DNA of 64,000 nt from NCBI RefSeq assembly GCF_001953865.1, contig NZ_MQUQ01000019.1, positions 62,001-126,000 on the forward strand, read 5' to 3'. Shown piece by piece: positions 33,493 through 41,838 of this stretch. The position numbers were made by a program, and so were the translations under genes. The notes beneath the pieces were generated by a model. That model had not been told where the DNA came from, searched no databases, and was given only the letters and a program-made list of their open reading frames with translations. Source of the stretch: Amycolatopsis coloradensis. GTDB lineage: Bacteria; Actinomycetota; Actinomycetes; Mycobacteriales; Pseudonocardiaceae. Every line of letters begins with the position of its first letter. Position 1 is the stretch's first letter.

Positions 33493-35991
33493 CTACCGGA
33501 CCGAGCGCTCCTTCGAGGCGCGCGCGGAACGGGTGCAGACCTCACCGACGTCGACCGTCTGGCCGCGGTCGATGTAGACGTCCGCCAGCCCGACGAGCTT
33601 GCCCTTCGGCGACGTACAGGTCAGCTGGTACGCCTCCTTGGGGCCGTAGGTCGGCGGGATCGGCGACTGGAACGACACGCCGCCGGTCCAATCGTCCACA
33701 GTGGACGGGTTCGCCTGCGAGAAGTTGACCAGCACGGCCCGGTAGTCCCCGGCGGGCGGGTCGTACAGGATCGCGTGCTCTTCCGTGGTCCCGCCGTTCG
33801 CCGACGACGAGACCATGTTGCCCGCCGCGTCGAAGACGTACAGGTCCCAGTCGGTGTCCGGGCTGGTCCACTTGACGTCGACGCTGAACTTGCCGTTGTC
33901 CACCTTCGGGAGCCCGTCGACGTGGAAGGTGAAGCTCTCCGAAGCCGGGTCCGTCGGGTAGTTCGTGTTGATCGCCGGGACCCCGGCCGGGTTGGTGGCC
34001 TGGATCGCGGGCTGCGCCGGGCCCTGCGGCTCGCGACCGTAGCGGCCCGCGACGTAGGGCCGGGTCGACGGGTTGACCGACCACGCGAACCGGCCGCCGG
34101 TCGAGCTCAGCGTCGAGTTCAGCTTGTCGGTCACGTAGATCGGCGGCTTCGTCGAGCCGTCCGGCTGGAGCACCGGCGAGGTCGGCGTCTGGAAGGTCTT
34201 GTGCAGCTTCAGCTGGTAGCCCTTCGGTGCCGTGCCGATCAGCGTCGAGTGGGCCGCCGGATCGGCGGTGTTGGCCAGCATGTCCACGAAGGCCTGCCGG
34301 TTGCCGCCCTTGCCCGCGCCCGCGGCGGGGGCGACGCCGGTGTACTCGGCGACGACACCGTCGGAGAAGGGCGGGTGGAACTCGTTCGGGCCGACCTCGA
34401 AGGTGAAGCCCCAGCCACCGGTGGCCCAGTACGACCAGTCCTCGGTCGAGCCGGTCGTGTCGTAGAGCGCCCACGCCGGCTGGCTGGTGTATCCGTTGCG
34501 CGAGGCCATCTTGTCGCCGAGCGCCTTGTACGCCGGCTCGTCGAGCGGCGGGCGGACGGCGGCGACACCCGGGACTCGCAGCACCAGGTTGGAGTAGGTG
34601 TGCAGCGTGATCAGGTTGGTCACCTGGCGGTTGGACACGATCGAGCGGATGTTCTGCGTCTCGGGCTCGGAGAACGGACCGGAGCCGCGGAACGTGTCGC
34701 TGCGCCACAGGGTCGACGCGCCGGCGCCGCCCCAGAAGCCCGCGTAGTTGCGGTTCGGGTCGGTGCCGCGTTCGCGGCCGCCGGGGCTGGCCTTGCAGAC
34801 GCCGGTCGCGAACTCCTTCGGCGAGTCGTTGACGTTGCAGTTCTTGCGCTTCATCTCGTAGTCGAAGCGCGAGAAGTCGCCCCTGGGCTCGGCCTCGCGG
34901 GAGATTTCGAAGCCGTCGGCGTTGACGATCGGCACGATGATGTTGCGCGTCCGGCCGACGAGACCGCGGATTTCGGGGTTGTTGCCGGTGTAGCCCTTGA
35001 CCAGTTCGATCGCCCACTCCATGGCGTGCTCACCGGCGGGCCACTCTCGGGCGTGGTGCACACCCATGGTGAAGTTGACGGGTTTGCCGTCCGAGAGGTT
35101 CTTGACGTCGCTCGCGATCTCGATGCCGATCACGTCGCGGCCTTCCCAGGTCGGCTGCGGCAGCGTGAACGCCGTGACGAGCTTGGGGTTCTTGCGGGCG
35201 AGTTCCTTCACCTCGAACTGGTAGTCGTAGAGGTGCCGGTAGCTCGTGCGCCCGGACGGCAGGGTGGACCCCGGCGTCTTCGCGGCGTACTCGCGGTCGG
35301 TCTTGGCGTTCTGGATCGACCTGGCCGAAAGGTCGGCGTCGATCACCTTGGCCTTGAAGCCGTTGTCCACCAGCGTTTTGCGGTCGGCGTCGTTGGCGAG
35401 GACGACCTGGACGCCGGTGGCGTCGGCCTTCTCGGTGACGTCGAGGCCGAGCCGGAGCAGCTTGTCCTTGTCCTGCTTGCCCGGGGTCTCGACCCGGACC
35501 AGTTCGGCGCGCTGCGGCGCGGGCGCGGCGCCGGTGGGCGTGCCCTGCGGCGTGAGCGCGAGGAAGTCGACTCCCAGTACCGCCTCGCGCGTCCGTCCGT
35601 CGTACCGGCAGGTCTGCACGACCAGTTTCTGGTCCTTCTTCACGAATCCTTCGGCGAGCTCGTGGCTGCGCAACGCGGCGGACGCGGCGACCACGGCGCC
35701 GGTGGCCTTGTCGAAGACCGCGAGGTCCCAGTCGCCCTCGTTCCCGCCACGCGGCGCGAGGCGCGCCTGCAGCAGACCGTCTACTGTGGACGTGAACTCG
35801 CGTCGATCGGTGCCGGACGTACCCGGCTTCTGCAACGCGGCGAAACAGGAACGTGGCACGGCCTGGCCGGCCCGCACCACGTTGTCCGCGGCCCCCGCCG
35901 TCGTGGCCGACGGAAGTGCCACGAAGGTGCCGGCGAGCACCAGGGTCGCCGCCGTCCATCCCGCTCTTCGCCGGCTTGGTGAATACCCCAC
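33493..35991 (-). CDS. Secreted zinc carboxypeptidase (M14) with beta-sandwich domains
   Basis: The 832-residue exported protein should remove C-terminal amino acids from peptides outside the cell. The GTG at 35991 has AAGGAGG at good spacing and opens a signal peptide (hydrophobic core ATLVLAGTFVALP, cleavage after TTAGA). The M14 zinc site is visible as HHAREWPAGE (His and Glu ligands) and LHTYS (second His), with DPNRNY and the catalytic Glu in FTFEVGP. A DWDLAVFD block near the N-terminus and a DWDLYVFD block near the C-terminus mark two PPC-like beta-sandwich modules that probably bind substrate or cell wall. Length suggests a multidomain mycobacterial-like variant. Confidence 0.93.
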   Translation of the reverse strand: MGYSPSRRRAGWTAATLVLAGTFVALPSATTAGAADNVVRAGQAVPRSCFAALQKPGTSGTDRREFTSTVDGLLQARLAPRGGNEGDWDLAVFDKATGAVVAASAALRSHELAEGFVKKDQKLVVQTCRYDGRTREAVLGVDFLALTPQGTPTGAAPAPQRAELVRVETPGKQDKDKLLRLGLDVTEKADATGVQVVLANDADRKTLVDNGFKAKVIDADLSARSIQNAKTDREYAAKTPGSTLPSGRTSYRHLYDYQFEVKELARKNPKLVTAFTLPQPTWEGRDVIGIEIASDVKNLSDGKPVNFTMGVHHAREWPAGEHAMEWAIELVKGYTGNNPEIRGLVGRTRNIIVPIVNADGFEISREAEPRGDFSRFDYEMKRKNCNVNDSPKEFATGVCKASPGGRERGTDPNRNYAGFWGGAGASTLWRSDTFRGSGPFSEPETQNIRSIVSNRQVTNLITLHTYSNLVLRVPGVAAVRPPLDEPAYKALGDKMASRNGYTSQPAWALYDTTGSTEDWSYWATGGWGFTFEVGPNEFHPPFSDGVVAEYTGVAPAAGAGKGGNRQAFVDMLANTADPAAHSTLIGTAPKGYQLKLHKTFQTPTSPVLQPDGSTKPPIYVTDKLNSTLSSTGGRFAWSVNPSTRPYVAGRYGREPQGPAQPAIQATNPAGVPAINTNYPTDPASESFTFHVDGLPKVDNGKFSVDVKWTSPDTDWDLYVFDAAGNMVSSSANGGTTEEHAILYDPPAGDYRAVLVNFSQANPSTVDDWTGGVSFQSPIPPTYGPKEAYQLTCTSPKGKLVGLADVYIDRGQTVDVGEVCTRSARASKERSVR

Positions 35992-36226
35992 AGACTGACC
36001 TCCTTGGACAGTCCGGTGACCGGGTGAGGTCACCGGTAGCGAGACCCTAGACCCGCGACCCCACTCGAGGGACCCGCCACAAGTCGGCTGCACCCCTTTC
36101 GGCCCAACGATCTCACCGACCGTGCCGGAACGATCACCGCCACGTGCGCCGGGGAAGGGTGCTTTTCTGTCGGTTCCGACAGCTCGGCCTAAGAAAACCT
36201 TCAGGTTGGGCGGCTACCTTTCACCC

Positions 36227-36907
36227 ATGACGACGCCTCACGTCACCGCCAGGCCTCCGCTGGCCCTGCTGGCCGCCGTGGTCTCGGTCGCCGGCGGAGC
36301 GCTGCTGATCCTGCTGTTGCAGGTCCTCCCCGCCACCAGCGACATCAGCCCGGTCCGCCGCACCATCAGCGAATACGCGCTGAGTGAGCACAAATGGATC
36401 TTCGACGTGGCGGTCCTGCTGGTCGCGTTCGGCTCGGCGATCGGCTTCGGCGCGCTGATCCGCCGCAAACACCTCCCCGCACTGTCCGCGGCGTCGATCT
36501 TCTGCGCGCTCTGGACGGTGAGCCTGGTGGTGATCGTGGCGTTCCCCAAGAACAACTGGGCGATCGGGCCGAGCACCGGCGGGACCGTGCACCGGATCGC
36601 GAGCGTCGTGGCCTTCGTCTGCCTGCCGCTCGCCGTGTATTTCGCCGCGAAGGCCGTCTTCCCCTCCTCCCCCGCGCGCCGCGCCGTGACACGGGTCCTG
36701 GCGGTGGTGGCGCTGGCCTGGTTCGGCGTGATCCTCGGGGCGATCGTGGTCTCGATGAACGGCGGCAGGCCATGGTGGCAGGCGATCCCGCTGGGGCTGG
36801 TCGAACGCGCGATGGCGTTGACCGGGCTGATCGCGCTGGCGTCACTGCTGATCCCGGCCCGGGTGGTGGTCACGACCGAGACCGAGGCCCTGCAGGTCAC
36901 GTCCTAA
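36227..36907 (+). CDS. DUF998 family membrane protein
   Basis: The 226-residue protein has six hydrophobic helices and the DUF998 pattern: SPVRRTISEYALSEHKWIFD between helices 1 and 2, FPKNNWAIGPSTGGTVHRIAS in the middle, and a late GGRPWWQAIPLGLVERAM. Long blocks are cut to TISEYAL, HRIAS and GLVERAM. ATG 36227 is chosen because the membrane part starts there. The family has no known function; some members are linked to membrane stress. It is convergent with the next gene by 4 bp. Confidence 0.85.
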   Translation: MTTPHVTARPPLALLAAVVSVAGGALLILLLQVLPATSDISPVRRTISEYALSEHKWIFDVAVLLVAFGSAIGFGALIRRKHLPALSAASIFCALWTVSLVVIVAFPKNNWAIGPSTGGTVHRIASVVAFVCLPLAVYFAAKAVFPSSPARRAVTRVLAVVALAWFGVILGAIVVSMNGGRPWWQAIPLGLVERAMALTGLIALASLLIPARVVVTTETEALQVTS

Positions 36908-37461
36908 CCGAACACGACCTCGTCTTCGTCCTCGTCCTTGCGCAAGCGCGCGGTGCAGACCGACAGGTGCACCACGTTGGCCCGCTTGTGATGGCGGTAC
37001 ACATGGACGTCGGTGGCGAAGCACGCAGCGGCGAGCAGGGCCCGCCGCTGCTCGATGCGCTCGTAGCCGACCCCTGCCGGGCAGAACACCGTGACCTCGA
37101 CTTCGTCACCCCGTGGTTTGGTCCACAGGATGACCGGCAGCTTGCCGTCGAGCGTGCACACCCGCGCCCGGGCGAATCCGGTCCGCAGCCGGTGCTGCAC
37201 CACGACCGACCGGAGCCGGTCACGGATGAATCCGCGGGCCGAGCGCCAGTGGAACAACCAGTTGGCGACCCCGAACAGCACGACCGCGGCCCAGATCGGG
37301 CCGACGGCCTGGAACAGGGTGAACAACGCGTACGGGACGACGAGCAGCGCGCCGATCTCGTAGCGCCAGTGATACAGGGCGGTGAACGGGTTGGGCCTCC
37401 TGACCACCGTGACCTCGCGGGCCAGCTCGGCGATCGCCTGGGGTTCCTGCCAACGGCTCAT
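36904..37461 (-). CDS. Membrane-anchored hypothetical protein
   Basis: The 185-residue protein has a soluble N-terminus, two hydrophobic helices around residues 35-70 (YEIGALLVVPYALFTLF, IWAAVVLFGVANWLF) and a C-terminal cytoplasmic domain with an FCPAGVGYERIEQRRALLAAA stretch and charged DEDEDE tail. It starts at ATG 37461, overlapping the upstream zinc-ribbon gene stop by 4 bp. Not recognised. The C-terminal VYRHHKRANVVHL has an RNase- or nuclease-like feel that I cannot support. Confidence 0.72.
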   Translation of the reverse strand: MSRWQEPQAIAELAREVTVVRRPNPFTALYHWRYEIGALLVVPYALFTLFQAVGPIWAAVVLFGVANWLFHWRSARGFIRDRLRSVVVQHRLRTGFARARVCTLDGKLPVILWTKPRGDEVEVTVFCPAGVGYERIEQRRALLAAACFATDVHVYRHHKRANVVHLSVCTARLRKDEDEDEVVFG

Positions 37462-37790
37462 GACCTTCCTCCTGTCCGTCCGGCGGTTTGCTCGGCGGCC
37501 ACCGCCGCCGCGGGAATGGAGCGGACGACGCCGGCACCGGCGCAGTCCGGGCATACGGCGTCCTCGTAGGGCCACCACCCCGTGCCCCCGCAGGGTTCGC
37601 ACGCGTGCACGGTGTCCCAGCGGGGATCGCGGTAGACGCGGCGCCCGCGCTTCGGCACGCGAGTCACCTGCCAGCCGCGCGCGGTGGCCCTCGCGTCTTC
37701 GTCCGTCGCGAAAAGCCAGTCGTGGAAGCGTTCGAGAAGCCGATCGAACCAAGATCGAGGTAAGTCCGTGTGGTACTCGTGGTGGGTCAT
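37458..37790 (-). CDS. Small protein with DnaJ-type zinc ribbon
   Basis: The 110-residue protein has two CxxC pairs, ACEPCGGTG and VCPDCAGAG. They match the CxxCxGxG repeats of DnaJ zinc fingers and probably hold one zinc. The N-terminal 55 residues are acidic/aromatic with no known domain. I choose ATG 37790 behind GGTGAA; a start at 37838 adds 16 residues. It is translationally coupled to the membrane protein gene and divergent from the XRE operon, so it may share regulation with that operon. Confidence 0.75.
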   Translation of the reverse strand: MTHHEYHTDLPRSWFDRLLERFHDWLFATDEDARATARGWQVTRVPKRGRRVYRDPRWDTVHACEPCGGTGWWPYEDAVCPDCAGAGVVRSIPAAAVAAEQTAGRTGGRS

Positions 37791-38139
37791 GGAGTTCACC
37801 CCCGATGCGGCGAAGCTCGGACTCGGGTCGGCACACACGACGCCTACTACGGCGTTCGTGTGGCCCGCAGACGGCTCGAACCGGCTCGGATGCGCAGCGT
37901 CACTCGCACACGGCTGACAGCATCCGCTTTCCGGTCGCGCCCTGGTCGTACCGGCCCCCTCCGGCCAGGTGGGTCACGCACGCCGGGACCAGGGAGAACA
38001 GGTCGGCCTGGAGCTTTCGACACGCTGTGACACGAAGTTGACCGACGCGCCAGCGCGGTCCGATTCTCTTGCTGTACTCTCCCCGTTGTGTGCACGTTCA
38101 GTCACCGCCCTACATTGCCTACGCGAGGTAGGTAAGCTC
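37791..38139. promoter_or_regulatory. Divergent promoter region with CCTAC repeats
   Basis: These 349 bases separate the zinc-ribbon gene from the XRE operon. Near the XRE start the motif CCTAC(AT) or its complement recurs: CCTACAT and CCTACGC with GGTAGG at 38109-38132, including the inverted pair CCTAC-GCGAG-GTAGG, then two CCTACAT copies just inside the gene (38150-38168). Three more lie at 38637-38663. The repeats look like an operator cluster for the XRE regulator. No gene is visible in the rest. Confidence 0.55.
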
Positions 38140-39444
38140 GTGTCTAGTGCCTACATAAAGCCTACATCGGCCGGGGACCGGCCGGTAAGCCCTGATGCGG
38201 AAACCGTTACCGCATCAGGTGTCGGACGCGAACTGCGGCGGCTGCGCAAGGCCGCGGGCGAAACGCAGGCACAGACCGCCCGGATCATCGGGGTCACGAG
38301 GGCGAACCTGACCCAGTGGGAGACCGGCAAATACCTGCCGTCGACGCACAACGCACGTCAGCTCGACGACCACTTCCGCGCCGCGAACGCGCTGTTCAAG
38401 CTGGTGGAGACGGCGCGATCGCCCCAGGATCACCCACCGGCCACCGTCGGTGACGCGGGCGTCGTCGAGACTTCCCGTTCCCTGCTGCAGGTGTTCCACA
38501 CCGTCGGCGCCAAACTCGCCGGGCACCTGATCCGCGGCGACGACGGCAAGCCGCTGGGCTGGCGGCACAACCTGCAGAAGACCACCGGCCCGAAAGCGCT
38601 CAGCACCGCATACGGGATCAACGCGATGCTGGTGGTAGGCGATCCCTACATCGACCTACATACGCTGGCCGAAGATCTCTACGAACTGCAATCGGAACAC
38701 GGCTGGCGGGGCCGCGCGGGCGGCAAGCGGCCGGAGACCACCGCGTCGGTGGTGGACGCGCTCTTCCGCACCAGCACCATGTCCGCTGACGAAGGGCTGG
38801 ACCTGCTCGAGGAGTCACTCGACTCGTACAGCCGGACCCGCCCGTACCTGTTGTCCGCCGTGTTGCACACGGCGGCCCGGCTGCGGCCGGACGCCCCGCT
38901 GACCGATCGGCTGATCGACGCCCTCTTGGCGGCCCGGCTCGACTTCGACGGCTCACAACTGTGGCCGGAGAAGAACGAAGCAGGTCTCGTCGCCCCGGAG
39001 GCTTCGGTGGTGCACACCGCGCGGTCGGTCGTCGCGCTGCGGGACGTCCTGCGCAGCCGTGAAGATCGCAACGACGTCCGGGAGGCGGCCGACGAAGCCA
39101 CACAATGGCTCATCGACCGGTCGCATTCGGACGACGGCGTGGCCGAGGATCTCGAACGGCCCCGCCCCGACGGTGACGGAACGACCCGGATCATCATCCG
39201 GCACTTCACCTCCGCCTGGGTCGTCCAAGCACTCGCCACCGCCCCCTTCCTGCCACTCCCCCGGCTCAACCGGGCGCTCGGAACCCTCTGGGAGCGTTAT
39301 GACGCCGATCAAGGGTTGTGGGCTTGGGGAAGCGGGGACCTACCCATCTGGCAGACGCTGGACGCCGTCACAGCCCTCCGCGCGGCCGCGCTCGCCGTCG
39401 CCGCGCCCCCGCTCAGCCCGCCCGGAACCCCAGGTACGACTTGA
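38140..39444 (+). CDS. XRE-family regulator with alpha/alpha-toroid-like C-terminal domain
   Basis: The 434-residue protein has an XRE helix-turn-helix at about residues 28-85 (LRRLRKAAGETQAQTARIIGV, cut: GETQAQTARIIGVTRANL). The long remaining part consists of repeated helices with LLSAVLHTAARLRPDAP, VVHTARSVVALRDVL and GLWAWGSGDLPIWQTLDAV. That pattern resembles an alpha/alpha toroid (terpene-cyclase or prenyltransferase-like) and may bind a small hydrophobic ligand. GTG 38140 has GAGGTAGG ahead of it. The TGA overlaps the next start by 1 base. It probably regulates its own operon through the CCTAC repeats. Confidence 0.8.
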   Translation: MSSAYIKPTSAGDRPVSPDAETVTASGVGRELRRLRKAAGETQAQTARIIGVTRANLTQWETGKYLPSTHNARQLDDHFRAANALFKLVETARSPQDHPPATVGDAGVVETSRSLLQVFHTVGAKLAGHLIRGDDGKPLGWRHNLQKTTGPKALSTAYGINAMLVVGDPYIDLHTLAEDLYELQSEHGWRGRAGGKRPETTASVVDALFRTSTMSADEGLDLLEESLDSYSRTRPYLLSAVLHTAARLRPDAPLTDRLIDALLAARLDFDGSQLWPEKNEAGLVAPEASVVHTARSVVALRDVLRSREDRNDVREAADEATQWLIDRSHSDDGVAEDLERPRPDGDGTTRIIIRHFTSAWVVQALATAPFLPLPRLNRALGTLWERYDADQGLWAWGSGDLPIWQTLDAVTALRAAALAVAAPPLSPPGTPGTT

Positions 39445-40160
39445 TGATCGACACTCCGCACGCGTTCCTCCGCGGTGTCACCGGCACGCGACCCCGCGAC
39501 GGCGACGCGGACCTGACCTGGCTGCGCACGGTGGCGCACCGGGTCCAGGACGACCCCGGCACTTTCCTTTCGTGGCTCGAGGAAATCCTCGGCGACGAGG
39601 AAGCCGTCCGTGCCGCGGCGAAGCGTTCCTACTGGCACCCCAACGGGTTCGCCAAAATGGTGCTCCACGCCTCCGCCGATTTCCGGATCCGGCTCCACGT
39701 CTGGCCGGAATCCGGGGAGCCGTCCCGCGGTGAATCCAATCCGCACAGCCACCGGTGGGAGTTCGCTTCGACCATCGTCGCGGGCGAAGGCATGCACATG
39801 GTCGAGTACCGCGAAACGACCGAAGGCGGGAAAGCGCACGACCGGTACCGCTACGGTGCCGATCCGGCGAACCCGGCCGCTCTGCTCGCCGACGGGGAAG
39901 CCCGGCTCGCGGTCGAGAAGATCCCGCACGTCCGCCGCGGCGAGGTCTACGCGTGTGACACCGACGTCGTGCACACCGTCCGGCCGATCGACGCGGGTTT
40001 GACCGCGACGGTGGTGGTCCAGGGCCCGCATCGCGCCCTCACCACCGTCGTCTACTGCGAGCCGGGCCAGACCGACGACCAGCCGAACGGCGAATTGACC
40101 GAGGCCGATTTCCGGATGCTCGTCGGAGCCGTCGCGAAAGCGGTGGCGTCATGCCGCTGA
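39444..40160 (+). CDS. Cupin-type protein, cysteine-dioxygenase-like
   Basis: The 238-residue protein has a cupin metal site: NPHSHRWEFASTIVAGEGMH supplies two His plus Glu, cut here as HSHRWEF, and GEVYACDTDVVHTV supplies the late His. N-terminal helices (residues 20-60) precede the barrel. It could be an iron dioxygenase acting on a thiol or small carboxylate, or a non-catalytic binding cupin. The start overlaps the XRE stop and its stop overlaps the next gene by 10 bp, so it belongs firmly to the operon. Confidence 0.78.
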   Translation: MIDTPHAFLRGVTGTRPRDGDADLTWLRTVAHRVQDDPGTFLSWLEEILGDEEAVRAAAKRSYWHPNGFAKMVLHASADFRIRLHVWPESGEPSRGESNPHSHRWEFASTIVAGEGMHMVEYRETTEGGKAHDRYRYGADPANPAALLADGEARLAVEKIPHVRRGEVYACDTDVVHTVRPIDAGLTATVVVQGPHRALTTVVYCEPGQTDDQPNGELTEADFRMLVGAVAKAVASCR

Positions 40161-40738
40161 CCCTGCGCCGCGGGATCCTGACCGACCGGGCGATCAAACG
40201 CGCGCACCGGAACGGGGAACTCGCCATCACCCCGTTCGAACCCGCCCTCGTCCGCCCCGCCGCGATCAGCCTTCGGCTCGGTCATGAGGCGTTCGCGCTG
40301 GAATCGACCGGAACCGTCGACATCGCCGACAAGAGCACGTATCCGGAACTCCGGCCGAAGGAACTCGACGCCGACGGCAGGCTGTGCGTCGAACCCGGCG
40401 AAGTCGTTCTCGCGCCGACGCTGGAGAAGATCGGGCTTTCGGGGAAACTCGCCGGTCTCGTCGACGGCACGAGCGACTACGCGCGGCTCGGCATCAGCGT
40501 CGTCCTGTGCGGTCAGGTCAGCCCCGGTTTCGGCAGCGGGAACGGCGCCGTGCTGACCCTGGAGATCGTGAACCACCTGCGGCATCCGGTGCTGCTGCAT
40601 CCCGGCACGCGGATCTGCAACCTCATGCTGTTCGCCTCCACCGGCAGCGACCAGCCCTACGGCACCCTGCCGCACAACTACTCCAGCGACCACGCCGTGG
40701 CCCCGTCCCGATTGGCGGATCATGTCGGGCGTAACTGA
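40151..40738 (+). CDS. dCTP-deaminase-like protein (Dcd/dUTPase superfamily)
   Basis: The 195-residue protein follows the dCTP deaminase layout: ILTDRAIKRAH at the start, EPGEVVLAPTLEKIGLS, DGTSDYARLGISV, SPGFGSGNGAVLTLEIVN and PGTRICNLMLF. The Glu of LTLE and the Arg of ARLG match catalytic residues of E. coli Dcd, but its GRSS signature reads GTSD. The substrate may differ from dCTP. Overlaps of 10 bp (upstream) and 17 bp (downstream) put it in the operon. Alternatives are a nucleotide hydrolase or a regulatory nucleotide-binding subunit. Confidence 0.8.
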   Translation: MPLTLRRGILTDRAIKRAHRNGELAITPFEPALVRPAAISLRLGHEAFALESTGTVDIADKSTYPELRPKELDADGRLCVEPGEVVLAPTLEKIGLSGKLAGLVDGTSDYARLGISVVLCGQVSPGFGSGNGAVLTLEIVNHLRHPVLLHPGTRICNLMLFASTGSDQPYGTLPHNYSSDHAVAPSRLADHVGRN

Positions 40739-41804
40739 CATCTCCCCCGTCGGCGACGACGTCCACCTCGGCGACCTCGGGGAACACGCGATCCTGAAGC
40801 ACATCCTGCGGCCGCGTTACGGCGGTGTCCGCGGGTTCGGTGACGACTGCGCCGTCCTCGACGCCTCGGAAGGGCTTCGCGGTGAGCTGGTCGCCACCAC
40901 CGACAGCTGCCCCACCCCGCTGGTCACCATTCTGGGCGAAACCGATCCGTACCACGCGGGCTGGCTGCTGGCGACGATCAACCTGTCCGATCTGGCCGCG
41001 GCGGGCGCCACCCCGCTCGGGCTGGTCGTCAACTACACCCTGCCGAAGACGACCACGGCGGGCGAGTTCCGGCGGCTCCTCGACGGGGTGGACGACTGCG
41101 CCGAAGTCCATGGAACCAAGGTCGTCGGCGGCGACCTGCGGGACGGCCCGGTCCGGCAGCTCTCCGCGACCGCCATCGGCCGGTGCGTCCCCGGGAGCAG
41201 GCTCGGCCGCGCGGGCGCCGAAGCCGGTGATCGCCTGCTGCTGGTCGGTTCTCCCGGTTACCTCTGGGCGTACGCGTTGCTCGTCGAAAAGCAGGCGCGG
41301 CTCCCCGGGTCGCTCGTCGCCGAGATCCGCGAGCGCGCCTGCCGTCCGATGGCGCAGGTGACCGCCGGGCGGACGCTCGCCACGGCCGGGCTGGCCCGCG
41401 CCGCGATGGACGTGTCCGATGGTCTCTTCCCGACCGTGCGGAGCCTCTGCGGCGCCAACGGCCTCGGCGCGCGGATCACCACGGACCTCCGGCTGGACGA
41501 CGCGCCCGCCGACGTCTGCGTGCAGTCCGGACTCGGCCGGTTCGAACTCGCGCAGGCCTGGGGCGACTGGACGCTCGTGGTCGCCGTCCGGCCACAGGAC
41601 GCCGAACTCGCCAAGAAGACCCTTGCCGGGGAAGGGATCGCCGCCCAGGAGATCGGAACCTTCGTTCCCGGCGCGGAAGGCATCTCGCTGGACGACGGCG
41701 AGCCTTGGGAGGGAATCGCGCAGGAGCGCTTCTCGCCCAGTTCGTGGCACGGCGGCGAACTGCGGCAGCTGATCACCGAAGTCCTCGGCAGGCACGCCGG
41801 CTAG
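40722..41804 (+). CDS. ThiL/AIR-synthase-like kinase
   Basis: The 360-residue protein belongs to the ThiL/PurM (AIRS) superfamily. GFGDDCAVLD matches the ThiL Mg-ATP motif GIGDDAAVL, INLSDLAAAGATPLGLV is the dimer/active-site block, and AAMDVSDGLFPTVRSLC continues the family. The ThiL segment TTDxLVEGVHF, which contacts thiamine phosphate, reads TTDSCPTPLVTIL here, so thiamine monophosphate is probably not the substrate. It is the last gene of the operon (17-bp overlap). I infer phosphorylation of a small molecule made or bound by its partners. Confidence 0.85.
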   Translation: MSGVTDISPVGDDVHLGDLGEHAILKHILRPRYGGVRGFGDDCAVLDASEGLRGELVATTDSCPTPLVTILGETDPYHAGWLLATINLSDLAAAGATPLGLVVNYTLPKTTTAGEFRRLLDGVDDCAEVHGTKVVGGDLRDGPVRQLSATAIGRCVPGSRLGRAGAEAGDRLLLVGSPGYLWAYALLVEKQARLPGSLVAEIRERACRPMAQVTAGRTLATAGLARAAMDVSDGLFPTVRSLCGANGLGARITTDLRLDDAPADVCVQSGLGRFELAQAWGDWTLVVAVRPQDAELAKKTLAGEGIAAQEIGTFVPGAEGISLDDGEPWEGIAQERFSPSSWHGGELRQLITEVLGRHAG

Positions 41805-41838
41805 TTCCCCGTGACCAGACGCGTGACTCGTTCCGGGG

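Noticed and set aside
40722..41804. Ordinary thiamine-monophosphate kinase
   Set aside because: The thiamine-phosphate-binding segment is replaced and no other thiamine gene is nearby.
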